64,000 nucleotides of DNA, taken from positions 2,429,869-2,493,868 of the forward strand of contig OZ123195.1 of assembly GCA_964204605.1 (NCBI GenBank), written 5' to 3'. The translations under genes were made by a program, and so were the position numbers. This document shows positions 47,010 through 56,830 of this stretch, one piece after another (the stretch's first letter is position 1; the number at the start of each line of letters is the position of its first letter). Below the pieces are notes generated by a model that made no database searches, was not told the origin of the DNA, and saw only the letters and a list, made by a program, of their open reading frames with translations. Source of the stretch: UBA961 sp014191195 (GTDB lineage Bacteria; Bacteroidota; Ignavibacteria; Kapaibacteriales; UBA961).

Positions 47010-47705
47010 ATGAATTCATCAATAACAGAAGCTCGTTCGGTTGCCGTCTCCGAGGCTCAAAAAGCATATTTAACAAAAGTGTATGGATGGATGGTTGGGG
47101 GATTATTTACCACCGCTTTAGTTGGTGGAATCATAGTTTCAGATCAACAAATTATGATGGATGTTTTGTCCTATAGATGGATTTTAATTATTGCTCAATT
47201 TGGTCTTGTTATTGCACTTTCTGGTTTTATTGAAAAAATGAATACAATAACAGCCATGGGTTCTTTCCTTTTATATTCAGCATTAAATGGATTAACATTA
47301 TCTGCTTTACTGTTGATTTACTCTGAAACTGCAATCGTTACATCTTTTTTATCTAGTGCTGGAATGTTTGGTGCAATGAGCTTATATGGAGCAATTACAA
47401 AAAAAGATTTATCAGGTATTGGATCTTTTATGTTTATGGGGCTTATAGGAATAATCTTGGCAAGCATTGTCAATATGTTTTTAGGAAGTGATGCTTTAAG
47501 CTTTGCTATATCAATAATCGGTGTTTTAGTATTCACAGGCTTAACAGCATATGATACGCAAAAAATTAAAGAATCTGCTGAATTAGAATTTCATGGAAGT
47601 GAAATCGCTACAAAAGGTGCTATACTAGGTGCATTAACTTTATATCTAGATTTTATCAATTTATTTATCTTTACTCTACGCTTATTAGGCGGAAGAAGAG
47701 ATTAA
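47010..47705 (+). CDS. Bax inhibitor-1 / YccA-family membrane protein
   Basis: A 231-residue integral membrane protein with seven hydrophobic segments and no signal peptide. The family features are the KVYGWMVGGLFTTALVGG opening, the LLIYSETAIVTSFLSSAGMFG middle and TAYDTQKIKESAE near the end, where acidic residues form the proposed pH-sensing pore. Bacterial members are calcium-leak channels (BsYetJ) or FtsH modulators (YccA). The ATG has AAGGA upstream. It is a single-gene unit with its own terminator. Confidence 0.92.
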   Translation: MNSSITEARSVAVSEAQKAYLTKVYGWMVGGLFTTALVGGIIVSDQQIMMDVLSYRWILIIAQFGLVIALSGFIEKMNTITAMGSFLLYSALNGLTLSALLLIYSETAIVTSFLSSAGMFGAMSLYGAITKKDLSGIGSFMFMGLIGIILASIVNMFLGSDALSFAISIIGVLVFTGLTAYDTQKIKESAELEFHGSEIATKGAILGALTLYLDFINLFIFTLRLLGGRRD

Positions 47706-47721
47706 TAAAAAGAAATAAGTT

Positions 47722-47757
47722 AGGGTAGATAATAAAGATATCTGCCCTTTGTTTTTT
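47722..47757 (+). terminator. rho-independent terminator after the BI-1 gene
   Basis: A ten-pair stem (AGGGTAGATA at 47722-47731 with TATCTGCCCT at 47739-47748, one G-T pair), a seven-base loop and a T tract. Confidence 0.85.
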
Positions 47758-47761
47758 ATAT

Positions 47762-48586
47762 ATGAATATACCCTTACAATATCAATCAACACCATTAGAA
47801 TATGCCAGATTATTACTTCAATCTGGTGATATTATTGGTGCAATTGATATATGTGAGTTCTTGATTCAGACTTCTGATATAGAAACAAATGGTCCTGAGT
47901 TATTTATTGTATTGGCACAAACCATTGATATATCTGGAGATGCTATTGCTGCTAAACAATTTATTTATAAAGCAATGCAACTTTTTCCAGGACATCAGGA
48001 ATTGATTACCTGTTATCATCACATACCTCATTTACATTCAAGCATAGTAGTAAATCCTCATTCTATTAAGATATCTGATGGTTCTCATACTGAATTATCA
48101 ATGCAGGGTATCTCTATAAACAGTAATAATGAGCATGAACGTATACAAAAAAGAATTTCACAATATGATTCATTCCTTCCTAAACTAGAATATACTTCGA
48201 TTACTACGCAAACTGTAAGGGATGATAAACATCAACCTCCGATAGAAACAGAATTCCCTGATTTTCCAGATTTTTCCTATTTATCTGCAGCAATAATCGT
48301 TGAGCAAAAAAATCAAGCGATACAAAAGCCTTTAAATGCATTAGAAGAACTAGCAAAAAGATTAGAACATGCAAGAATCCCTGCTATACCAAATGATCCG
48401 GTACAGGGGTCACCTACATATACACCATCGATAGTAACCGAAACAATGGCTACAATTTATGAAAAGCAAGGTGCTTATACTCAAGCAATAAAAGCTTATC
48501 AAATCTTAGCTAGAAAAAACCCCGAAAAACTTATGTATTTTGAAGAAAAGATTGATATTTTAAGAAAACGTATCAATAACCTTTAA
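47762..48586 (+). CDS. TPR-containing protein of unknown function
   Basis: A 274-residue cytoplasmic-type protein. N-terminal helices (EYARLLLQSGDIIGAIDICEF and AAKQFIYKAMQLFP) and a C-terminal unit (TMATIYEKQGAYTQAIKAYQ) are TPR-like, and the middle (about 90-190) is low-complexity, polar and probably disordered. I recognise no family beyond the repeats. It starts right after the BI-1 terminator and ends 15 bases before pgi, so it shares its unit with the downstream genes. Confidence 0.75.
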   Translation: MNIPLQYQSTPLEYARLLLQSGDIIGAIDICEFLIQTSDIETNGPELFIVLAQTIDISGDAIAAKQFIYKAMQLFPGHQELITCYHHIPHLHSSIVVNPHSIKISDGSHTELSMQGISINSNNEHERIQKRISQYDSFLPKLEYTSITTQTVRDDKHQPPIETEFPDFPDFSYLSAAIIVEQKNQAIQKPLNALEELAKRLEHARIPAIPNDPVQGSPTYTPSIVTETMATIYEKQGAYTQAIKAYQILARKNPEKLMYFEEKIDILRKRINNL

Positions 48587-48601
48587 CATATTATTTGAAT
48601 T

Positions 48602-50248
48602 ATGCCACCTTCAGAACAATCACCTAGCTGGTTAAAAGTTAAAGATTCGTCACAAAAAACCTATAAAAAAGGATTAAAACAATTATTCCAGGAAGATCCA
48701 CATCGAGCACATTCCTTTACATTTAAGGAGTCTTTTGCCCTGATTGATATTTCTAAACAATGGATAGATAGTGACTTATTGAATGCTGCGATAGAGTTTG
48801 CACAAGAGCATCACATTGATTCTTTGTTTAAGCAAGTGTATATGGGATCTATATTCAATAAAACAGAATCTAAAGAAGTATTGCATACTGCTTTAAGAGC
48901 AGAAAAGAATGACACAATAGTTATACATGATGAGTCTGTTATTGAAAAAATCGACGAAGTAAAAAAGAGGATACAGTTATATAGCGATGGGATAAGGCAG
49001 GGTGTCATACAAGGATATAGTGGTAAACCTTTTATAGACATAGTTAATATTGGTATTGGAGGTTCTGATTTAGGACCTCATATGGTATGTGATGCTTTAA
49101 GACACTTTGCACAAAAAAACCTAAACATACATTTTGTCTCAAATATAGATCCTACTCATATTTCGGACACATTATCTACATGTAATCCAGAAACAACCTT
49201 ATTTATTATTGCATCAAAAACATTTACTACCGAAGAAACTCTTGCAAATGCAAAAGCAGCTAAAGCATGGTTTTTACAAAGTGGTGGAAAAGATGTCTCC
49301 AAACATTTTGTTGCTGTATCTACTAATTATGAAGCTACTGCAGAATTTGGAATTCATCCAGATAGAGTATTTGTATTCTGGGAATGGATAGGTGGAAGAT
49401 TTTCACTATGGAGTGCAATTGGATTATCTATAGCAATTTCAATTGGTTATGATGGATTCTGCAATCTATTACATGGTGCTTATTATATGGATATGCATAT
49501 GTATAATACACCATTAAAAGATAATATCCCTGTGATTTTAGCTTTGATTGATATCATTAATACAAATTGTTATTCGATTTCAACACAAGCTATATTGCCT
49601 TATGATGAATATTTGCGACTATTACCATCTTTTTTGCAGCAAATGTTAATGGAAAGCAATGGAAAATATATTACGAAAGATGGTAATCGGGTACAATGGC
49701 AAACTTCGCCTATAGTTTGGGGACAACCTGGTACAGACTCACAACATTCATTTTTTCAACTATTGCATCAAGGAACCCAAATAGTAAATGCAGAATTTAT
49801 TATTTGTGCACAAACCTACAATCCAATTGCAGATATGCATGAACGATTGATTGCCAATTGTTTTGCTCAAAGTGCTGCTTTAATGTTGGGCAAATCTGAA
49901 CAAGAAGTAGCAATTGAATTACAAGCCTCTGGTCTTTCTCATCAAAAAATACAAGAATTATTGCCTCATAAAATATTCCAAGGAAATCGTCCTTCAACAA
50001 CTATCCTATTGAATGAATTAAACCCATTTACACTAGGATGGCTGATTGCATTATATGAACATAGAACTTTTGTTCAAGGAATACTGTGGGATATCTGTTC
50101 TTATGATCAATGGGGCGTAGAATTAGGAAAACAGCTAGCCAAACAAATCTTACCTTCTATTAAAGATGAATATCATAGTGGACATCATGATTCATCTACA
50201 ACTAATTTGATTGAAGCCTATAAAGCAATGAACATAAAAGGTCATTAA
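48602..50248 (+). CDS. pgi: glucose-6-phosphate isomerase
   Basis: A 548-residue glycolytic isomerase. The phosphate-binding NIGIGGSDLGPHMV stretch, GGRFSLWSAIGLSIAIS (signature 1) and WGQPGTDSQHSFFQLLHQGT (catalytic Glu/His region) are intact. The length agrees with the long eukaryote-like bacterial form. It runs into the O-methyltransferase gene with no gap between stop and start. Confidence 0.97.
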   Translation: MPPSEQSPSWLKVKDSSQKTYKKGLKQLFQEDPHRAHSFTFKESFALIDISKQWIDSDLLNAAIEFAQEHHIDSLFKQVYMGSIFNKTESKEVLHTALRAEKNDTIVIHDESVIEKIDEVKKRIQLYSDGIRQGVIQGYSGKPFIDIVNIGIGGSDLGPHMVCDALRHFAQKNLNIHFVSNIDPTHISDTLSTCNPETTLFIIASKTFTTEETLANAKAAKAWFLQSGGKDVSKHFVAVSTNYEATAEFGIHPDRVFVFWEWIGGRFSLWSAIGLSIAISIGYDGFCNLLHGAYYMDMHMYNTPLKDNIPVILALIDIINTNCYSISTQAILPYDEYLRLLPSFLQQMLMESNGKYITKDGNRVQWQTSPIVWGQPGTDSQHSFFQLLHQGTQIVNAEFIICAQTYNPIADMHERLIANCFAQSAALMLGKSEQEVAIELQASGLSHQKIQELLPHKIFQGNRPSTTILLNELNPFTLGWLIALYEHRTFVQGILWDICSYDQWGVELGKQLAKQILPSIKDEYHSGHHDSSTTNLIEAYKAMNIKGH

Positions 50249-50911
50249 ATGTCTATTCAACATACTCTTTTAACCGAGCCAATCACTCAATATGTAGATT
50301 CGCTTTTTTCTCATCAAAACCCAGCATTAGATAATCTATTAATTCAAGCTGAACATGCTGGAATACCCTCAATTTCAATAGGTGCTTTACAAGGTTCATT
50401 TTTGCAGACATTAATACGTGCTACAAATGCCAAGTATATTGTTGAAATAGGCTCTTTGGCAGGATATTCTGCTTTTACAATGGCAGAAGCTTTACCTTCT
50501 GATGGTATGGTTCACTGCTTTGAAGTGCAAAAGAACTATGCAGAATTTATCATCAGTCAGGCGGATGCTTTAAAACTTTCACATAATATAACTGTTCATA
50601 TAGGAGAAGCATTAAAGCAATTATCTGTGTTTTCACCAGAAAATACAATCGATCTTGTTTTTATAGATGCAGATAAACCTAATTACATCAATTATGTAGA
50701 TGCAATACTACCTTTTGTAAAATCTGGAGGAATAATCATAGGTGATAATGCTTTAGCTTGGGGATATGTGGCCGATAGCGAACCTGATTTTGAGCCTGAA
50801 AATGTAAAGGGAATTCAATCGTTTAATAAAGCACTTTCTGAACATCCATTATTGTTTCCGCCATGTTTAATTCCATTAGGCGACGGTATGGCTTTGGCAG
50901 TGAAAAAATAA
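50249..50911 (+). CDS. class I SAM-dependent O-methyltransferase (COMT-like)
   Basis: A 220-residue methyltransferase of the small catechol O-methyltransferase group. The SAM-binding motif EIGSLAGYSAFTMAEALP, the acidic loop VHCFEVQKNY and the metal-binding LVFIDADKPNYINY are all present, together with GGIIIGDNALAWG. These enzymes methylate catechol-type hydroxyls with Mg2+; the substrate is not known. The ATG directly follows the pgi stop. Confidence 0.93.
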   Translation: MSIQHTLLTEPITQYVDSLFSHQNPALDNLLIQAEHAGIPSISIGALQGSFLQTLIRATNAKYIVEIGSLAGYSAFTMAEALPSDGMVHCFEVQKNYAEFIISQADALKLSHNITVHIGEALKQLSVFSPENTIDLVFIDADKPNYINYVDAILPFVKSGGIIIGDNALAWGYVADSEPDFEPENVKGIQSFNKALSEHPLLFPPCLIPLGDGMALAVKK

Positions 50912-50969
50912 AAAAATATAAACATGATTTCTATCAGTGTTTTGCATAGGTGAATATTCTACATTGAAG

Positions 50970-51213
50970 ATGCAAATAGACATTGAATTATATTATAAAG
51001 GTGGAGTTGTAGCAGCATCTTACATTTGGGAAGCATTCTATACATGTATCAGATATTCATGAAATCAAATTAGCTTGCGATTATCAAAAAAGTGGAATGT
51101 TTATAGATTTAGAGCTTAATGGAGATATTCAATTAAGCTTAAACCTTCACGATTCTCTTCTTTTTATGAAAAATTCATTCAAAAAATTAAAGAAAAAAAA
51201 ATGTACGATGTGA
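50970..51213 (+). pseudogene. small ORF with an apparent frameshift, unknown
   Basis: In the 520-base gap between the O-methyltransferase and the flippase, ATG at 50970 opens a frame of 30 codons (MQIDIELYYKGGVVAASYIW...) that ends at a TGA at 51060. The +1 frame is open from 51013 to a TGA at 51211 and reads as a plausible protein (SDIHEIKLACDYQKSGMFID, then LELNGDIQLSLNLHDSLLFM). Joining the two needs one indel between 51013 and 51059 and gives about 80 residues. It could be a decayed gene, a sequencing indel or chance. Confidence 0.4.
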
Positions 51214-51238
51214 TATTCATTATCAAATAGACTTTTGC

Positions 51239-51276
51239 AAGCCCCTAGTGATTTGTATGCTCTGGGGGCTTTTTTA
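51239..51276 (+). terminator. rho-independent terminator upstream of the flippase gene
   Basis: AAGCCCCTAG (51239-51248) pairs with CTGGGGGCTT (51262-51271), followed by T. It ends the pgi/O-methyltransferase unit. Confidence 0.88.
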
Positions 51277-51432
51277 TGATCATATCTTTAACATTGCGAT
51301 AGATCAATTGAAGATATGCATGAACAAATTCTATATTAAATATATGAATAGTGAAAAGTACTCATGATAGATTAAAAACTCTGTCTATGAAAACCGTATA
51401 TTGCAAACGATATAAAATTCTATAGGATTGGA

Positions 51433-52896
51433 ATGAGAGCCAAATTACAATTACTGGCTTCGGATGCTGCGATATATGGTTTAACAACTCTATTAACGCG
51501 TTCGATGAGCTTTTTGCTTACTCCATTATATACTCATTATTTGTCTTCTAGAGCTGATTTTGGTATATATTCTTATTTATACTCTTTACTCGCATTTATA
51601 AATGTTGTATACTCTTTTGGTTTAGATACTGCATTCCTCCGTTTTTTTGACAAAGACAATAAAAATACAACTACAAAAGCATTTAGTTTTTCTTGGATTG
51701 GCATAGCATCCATAAGCATAATTTCTACATCCATATGTATTATATATGCTGATTATTTTACTTCATTAATTCCCGAGCTACAAGGTAATGCTGATATTAT
51801 TAGGGCAATAGCATTAATCCCACTATTTGATGCATTAACTGTCATTCCATATAGTATCTTAAGAATGCAAAGAAAAGCTAAAAGATTCGCAGTCCTAAGA
51901 GTGATAAATGTAGCAATTAATCTTGTTCTTAATATAATTCTTGTTGGCTCATTTCATCTGGGAATATGGGGAATTGTTGTCTCAGGTGTTATCTCATCAA
52001 TATTAGCGGCATTATTGATTTTACCAGAAATTATTCAGTTTACAAGGCCAAAAATCGATATAGCCATGGGCGCAGAAATGCTATCATTCGGTTTGCCAAC
52101 TGTTCCATCTGCTTTTTCTGGAATGATGCTGCAAGTTGCAGATAGGCCAATTATGACAGCGATGGCAGGTGCTGATATGACAGGTTTATATCAAGCAAAT
52201 TATCGTTTGGGAATACCCATGATGATGCTAGTTTCTGTATTTGAATTTGCCTATAAGCCTTTTTATTTAACCCATTATAAAGATGAAGGTGCAGAAACAC
52301 TTTTTGCAAGAATCTTTACTTATTTTACTGTACTATGTGCTGGGCTTTTTTTATGTATTAGTTTTTTTATAGGCGATATAGTTCAATTAAAGATAGGTTC
52401 TACCACAATAATTAATGCATCATATTGGAGCGGTATTGGAATTATTCCTATAATATTAGCCGGATATTTTTTTAATGGTGCTGCTACAAATTTTGCAGCA
52501 GGACTTCATATCCACAAAAAAACAGGATGGCTTCCAATTGCTACAGGTATTGCTGCAATTGTAAATATTACATTAAACATTCTATTAATACCAATGTGGG
52601 GAATGTATGGTGCAGCATGGGCTACATTTACAGCATATGCAATAAGTGCAAGTATTTTATTTGCCGTATCTACATCAATTATGCCGATTCCATATGAATG
52701 GAGAAGAATATTGCTTACAATTCTCATTACTATAGTATTGTTCTTTACTGTTCACTATACACATACAACATTATTAATGAGAGTATGTGCATTAATATTA
52801 TATCCAATATTATTGATTCTTACAGGTGCATTGAATGCCGATGAGAAACGATTAATTGCCAGATTGTTTACAAAATCAAAAAAGATGAGTATATAA
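51433..52896 (+). CDS. Wzx-type polysaccharide flippase (oligosaccharide flippase family)
   Basis: A 487-residue MATE/MVF-like membrane protein with about 12-14 transmembrane helices. The N-terminal region has the polysaccharide-synthase marker pattern (LLTRSMSFLLTPLYTHYLS) with KxxxxxR-type loops. It would flip undecaprenyl-linked oligosaccharide units across the inner membrane for O-antigen or exopolysaccharide. No wzy or glycosyltransferase cluster is adjacent. The region from 51277 to 51432 holds no gene I can see. Confidence 0.87.
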   Translation: MRAKLQLLASDAAIYGLTTLLTRSMSFLLTPLYTHYLSSRADFGIYSYLYSLLAFINVVYSFGLDTAFLRFFDKDNKNTTTKAFSFSWIGIASISIISTSICIIYADYFTSLIPELQGNADIIRAIALIPLFDALTVIPYSILRMQRKAKRFAVLRVINVAINLVLNIILVGSFHLGIWGIVVSGVISSILAALLILPEIIQFTRPKIDIAMGAEMLSFGLPTVPSAFSGMMLQVADRPIMTAMAGADMTGLYQANYRLGIPMMMLVSVFEFAYKPFYLTHYKDEGAETLFARIFTYFTVLCAGLFLCISFFIGDIVQLKIGSTTIINASYWSGIGIIPIILAGYFFNGAATNFAAGLHIHKKTGWLPIATGIAAIVNITLNILLIPMWGMYGAAWATFTAYAISASILFAVSTSIMPIPYEWRRILLTILITIVLFFTVHYTHTTLLMRVCALILYPILLILTGALNADEKRLIARLFTKSKKMSI

Positions 52897-52964
52897 CACA
52901 ATAATACAGATTACGCTTTCGTTTCATGTTGTGCTTTTATTTTTAATGTTTTTTAGAGTTTCAA

Positions 52965-54224
52965 TTGAGAATTCTCCTTTACCTTTTTTTATTGATATGT
53001 ATTCCACTATCTATGCTATCCCAAAAGGTATTAATACCTATGGACTTAGCACAAACAGACCATTTAAAAGCCTATGGACTTACATATTGGGCCTTAAATA
53101 AGGGTGTTCAAACTGATTGGATGCTCAATTATCGGGGTGGCTCTTTTATATTAGATGCAAACACATCCATTATTGCAGAATGTAGAATAAGGGGTGTATA
53201 TTTCGAGCAATTATCTGCTACAGAAGCCGGGGCAATTTATGCAGAAGTACAAGATGAAAAAAGTAATATGGACGCCATAAAACTAGAGAAACCACCCAAA
53301 ATCGCTGTGTATACCACTCCAGGATCTAGGCCTTGGGATGATGCTGTTACTATGGTTCTTGATTATGCCGAAGTTTCATATGACAAAGTCTGGGATGAAG
53401 AAGTACTTGCTGGAAAACTATCAGAATATGATTGGCTGCATCTTCATCATGAAGATTTTACCGGACAATATGGAAAGTTTTTCGCTAGTTACGCTAATGC
53501 TCCATGGTATATTCAACAAGTTGCTTTATTAGAATCTACAGCAAAGAAAATGGGTTTCTCTAAAGTGTCTGTACTAAAAAGAGCTGTAGTAAATAAAATC
53601 AAAGATTTTGTTATGGCTGGTGGATTCATGTTTGCTATGTGTAGCGCAACAGACTCCTATGATATTGCTATCGCTGCCTCTAATACCGATATATGTGAAC
53701 AAATGTTTGATGGCGATCCGCCGAGTAGCAATGTAAACAATGAATTACATTTTGAAAGTACCTTCGCATTTGAAAATTTTCAAGTGTATTTAGACCCATA
53801 TAAATATGAATATTCAACAATAGATGTAGATGCCAATATACGTGTGAATAATACAGAAATAGATTATTTCACTCTCTTTGAATTTTCAGCAAAATACGAT
53901 CCCGTTCCTACAATGCTAACACAATGTCATGCTAATATTGTACACAATTTTCTAGGCCAAACCACTGCTTTTCACAAAGAACAAATAAAAAAATCAGTAA
54001 CAGTTCTAGCAGAAAGAGAAGGTACAGATGAAGTGAAATATATTCATGGAAATGCAGGGCGAGGTACATTTACATGGTATGGAGGTCATGATCCCGAAGA
54101 TTATCAACATGCGGTAGGGGATCCTCCAACAGATATTTCTCTTCATAAAAATTCGCCTGGATATCGGCTAATACTCAATAATATCCTTTTTCCAGCAGCA
54201 AAAAAGAAGAAACAAAAAACGTGA
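52965..54224 (+). CDS. exported protein with a glutamine-amidotransferase-like fold, often annotated asparagine synthetase B
   Basis: A 419-residue protein with a signal peptide (about 1-19) and TTG start; a nearby ATG (52946) is in another frame. It has no AsnB motif: no Cys2 nucleophile and no SGGxDS loop. Instead KIAVYTTPGSRPWDDAV, YDWLHLHHEDFTGQYG and DFVMAGGFMFAMCSATDSYD outline a class I GATase-like Rossmann fold, with Cys in the place of a nucleophile elbow. Homologues in this bacterial group are, to my knowledge, labelled asparagine synthetase B, which looks wrong for this sequence. Its activity is unknown. Confidence 0.7.
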   Translation: MRILLYLFLLICIPLSMLSQKVLIPMDLAQTDHLKAYGLTYWALNKGVQTDWMLNYRGGSFILDANTSIIAECRIRGVYFEQLSATEAGAIYAEVQDEKSNMDAIKLEKPPKIAVYTTPGSRPWDDAVTMVLDYAEVSYDKVWDEEVLAGKLSEYDWLHLHHEDFTGQYGKFFASYANAPWYIQQVALLESTAKKMGFSKVSVLKRAVVNKIKDFVMAGGFMFAMCSATDSYDIAIAASNTDICEQMFDGDPPSSNVNNELHFESTFAFENFQVYLDPYKYEYSTIDVDANIRVNNTEIDYFTLFEFSAKYDPVPTMLTQCHANIVHNFLGQTTAFHKEQIKKSVTVLAEREGTDEVKYIHGNAGRGTFTWYGGHDPEDYQHAVGDPPTDISLHKNSPGYRLILNNILFPAAKKKKQKT

Positions 54225-54291
54225 TCAAATTCTACCCTTTCCATATTCATTATATTGCATATATAATCATTCATTATTCTACTGAAAACTT

Positions 54292-55461
54292 ATGACTTCA
54301 TATAATCCTTCCGAATTTGGTTTTGCTACAAGAGCTATTCATGCCGGACAAGATCCCGAAGAATTAACAGGTGCTGTTACCGTTCCATTATATCAAACTT
54401 CTACATATGCTCAAGAAGCAATTGGGCAACATAAAGGCTTTGAATATGCCAGGACTCAAAATCCTACCCGTTTTGCATGGGAAGCTTCAATAGCAAATCT
54501 AGAACAAGGTAATGCAGGATTTGCTTTTGGAAGTGGTATGGCAGCTGTAAATGCAGTAGTAACTCTATTATCTGCTGGAGATCATATAGTATGTGCAGAA
54601 GATATGTATGGTGGCACATTTAGATTATTTGACAAGGTGATTAAGCGCTTTGGTTTAGAGTTTTCGGTAGTTGATATGACCAGTAAAGAAGCCGTTGAAG
54701 CAGCGATAATTCCTGGCAAAACTAAAATGCTATATACCGAATCACCAACTAATCCAATGATGAAATTAACTGATCTAAAAATGCTTGCAGAATTAGCTCA
54801 TCATCATAATGCATTGTTAGTGGTAGATAATACATTTGCTAGTCCTTATTTTCAAAAGCCAATTACCTTAGGTGCAGACATTGTATTGCATAGTGCAACT
54901 AAATATTTAGGTGGACATTCAGATTTAGTTAGCGGAGTAGTTATTGCTGCACATGAAAATATTGCACAAGAACTCAGATTTATTCAAAATGCTGCTGGTG
55001 CAGTTCCAGGACCATTCGAATGTTGGTTATGTTTGCGATCTGTAAAAACCCTTGCTATAAGAATGAAACAACATGAAGCAAATGCTAAAATAATAGCAGA
55101 TTATTGTGAAAATCACCCAATGGTAATCGCTACCCATTATCCCGGACTTCAGTCTCATCCACAACATGAATTAGCAAAAGAACAGATGTCTGGTTTTGGT
55201 GGCATGATTTCTATCGAATTAGGTACATTAGACAAAGCAAAAGCATTCACAAATGCAGTACGATTATTTACATTGGCAGAATCTTTGGGTGGTGTAGAAT
55301 CACTTGTATGTCATCCAGTAAGCATGACGCATGGAAGTATTCCTAAGGAACAAAGAGAGAAATTAGGCATAACAGATAGTTTAGTTCGATTATCAGTTGG
55401 TATCGAAAATATTGATGATTTATTAAAAGATATTGCTCAAGCACTAGAATCTTTGCAATAG
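54292..55461 (+). CDS. PLP-dependent trans-sulfuration enzyme (cystathionine gamma-synthase/lyase family)
   Basis: A 389-residue fold-type I enzyme. Lys204 in HSATKYLGGHSD is the PLP lysine, Tyr52-Ala-Arg54 is the YxR motif, and SGMAAVNAV and DMYGGTFRLF complete the site. The GAVTVPLYQTSTYAQEAIG opening and the SVGIENIDDLLKDI end are typical. Synthase, gamma-lyase and methionine gamma-lyase functions cannot be separated by eye. It ends 12 bases before the M16 peptidase gene. A second family member is at 32618-33790. Confidence 0.9.
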   Translation: MTSYNPSEFGFATRAIHAGQDPEELTGAVTVPLYQTSTYAQEAIGQHKGFEYARTQNPTRFAWEASIANLEQGNAGFAFGSGMAAVNAVVTLLSAGDHIVCAEDMYGGTFRLFDKVIKRFGLEFSVVDMTSKEAVEAAIIPGKTKMLYTESPTNPMMKLTDLKMLAELAHHHNALLVVDNTFASPYFQKPITLGADIVLHSATKYLGGHSDLVSGVVIAAHENIAQELRFIQNAAGAVPGPFECWLCLRSVKTLAIRMKQHEANAKIIADYCENHPMVIATHYPGLQSHPQHELAKEQMSGFGGMISIELGTLDKAKAFTNAVRLFTLAESLGGVESLVCHPVSMTHGSIPKEQREKLGITDSLVRLSVGIENIDDLLKDIAQALESLQ

Positions 55462-55473
55462 GAATATGAATTC

Positions 55474-56766
55474 ATGATAAGGAATAGAAAGACAATACAT
55501 AATTCAATGCAGGTACATGAATCTATTACTGCATACACTACTCACTTATCTAATGGAATTCGAGTTGTTAGTGAATATATTCCTACGGTTGCATCGTTTT
55601 CTCTAGGAGTTTGGATTAAAGCCGGTTCTAGAGATGAAACTAATGAAACAGCCGGTGCTGTCCATTTTTTAGAGCATCTTGCATTTCGTAGGACATTAAA
55701 AAGAAGTACCAAAGCATTAGCAGATGCATTTGAACAGATGGGAGCATATTCAAATGCTTTTACAACAAAAGAACATACTTGTTATTATGTCCGCGCATTG
55801 TCTGTAGATTTCCCTAAAGTGTTTTCTTTAATGGCCGAACTAACATTATCTCCAGCTTTAGCAGAAAAAGACATAGAAAAAGAAAGAAATATTATCATAG
55901 AAGAAATTCATTCATGTGATGATGAACCAGAGGAAGTAATCTTTGAACAGGGAGAAGCATTGCTTTTTGGCAATCATCCTTTAGGACAGTCCATCACGGG
56001 AACAATTGAATCTGTCCAACATATCAGTAGAGATGCTTTATTAGGTATCAGAGATTCATTGTATAATTCAGATTCTATAGTAATTGCTATTGCGGGCAAT
56101 ATTAAACATGAGGATATTGTAAAATTAGCTGAAAGATATTTTGCTCATATATCTACAAAACAAACAATTCGAAATAGAAATCTATATGTATCGCAAGCGG
56201 TTCAGCATAAAGTTCTAACAAAAAAGTTTCAACAAGCTCATGTTTTATTGGCAAAAACAACCGAGGGTTTTCTAAGTGATCAACGGTATGCATTAACAGT
56301 AATGAATATGCTTTTAGGAGAGGGGATGAGCTCCAGATTATATCAAACTATAAGAGAGCGTTATGGATTAGGATATACTGTCTATTCTGCTTTAGATTTA
56401 TATTCTGATTGTGGCGCATTATTTTTATATACGGCATGTGACAATAAAAAAGTAGAAAAAGCCAGAGATATGCTGTTGATTGAATGTGAAAAAATAATTA
56501 ATCAATATCCTGTCAAATCAAAAGAATTAGAAAGGGCAAAAGCCCAAGTAAAAGCATCCGTTTTAATGTCTTTAGAAAGTATGTCTGCAAGGATGCAATC
56601 TCTTGGGCGCGGTGAATTAGAAGAAGGTGGGCATGAACCGTATCAAGAAACCATTCATAAGATAAATGCCATTACATTAGAAGATATAGCGAAGATGGCT
56701 TCTTTATATTTGCAAAAAGATGGCTGGTCTTCGGTATTAATGCTTTCAGATCAAAAGAGAACATAA
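55474..56766 (+). CDS. M16-family zinc peptidase
   Basis: A 430-residue single-polypeptide peptidase of the mitochondrial-processing-peptidase type. The inverted zinc motif HxxEH is His64-Phe-Leu-Glu67-His68 (HFLEHLAFR), and a second Glu ligand lies in the EKERNIIIEEIHSCDDEPEE segment. The length matches the 410-430-residue bacterial PqqL/YmxG-like proteins. It degrades or processes peptides; no signal peptide is seen. Confidence 0.93.
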   Translation: MIRNRKTIHNSMQVHESITAYTTHLSNGIRVVSEYIPTVASFSLGVWIKAGSRDETNETAGAVHFLEHLAFRRTLKRSTKALADAFEQMGAYSNAFTTKEHTCYYVRALSVDFPKVFSLMAELTLSPALAEKDIEKERNIIIEEIHSCDDEPEEVIFEQGEALLFGNHPLGQSITGTIESVQHISRDALLGIRDSLYNSDSIVIAIAGNIKHEDIVKLAERYFAHISTKQTIRNRNLYVSQAVQHKVLTKKFQQAHVLLAKTTEGFLSDQRYALTVMNMLLGEGMSSRLYQTIRERYGLGYTVYSALDLYSDCGALFLYTACDNKKVEKARDMLLIECEKIINQYPVKSKELERAKAQVKASVLMSLESMSARMQSLGRGELEEGGHEPYQETIHKINAITLEDIAKMASLYLQKDGWSSVLMLSDQKRT

Positions 56767-56830
56767 TCATTGTAACTTATCTAAATATAAGTTTTTACTT
56801 TAGTTGAATTTTATTCACTAATTTCACGAT

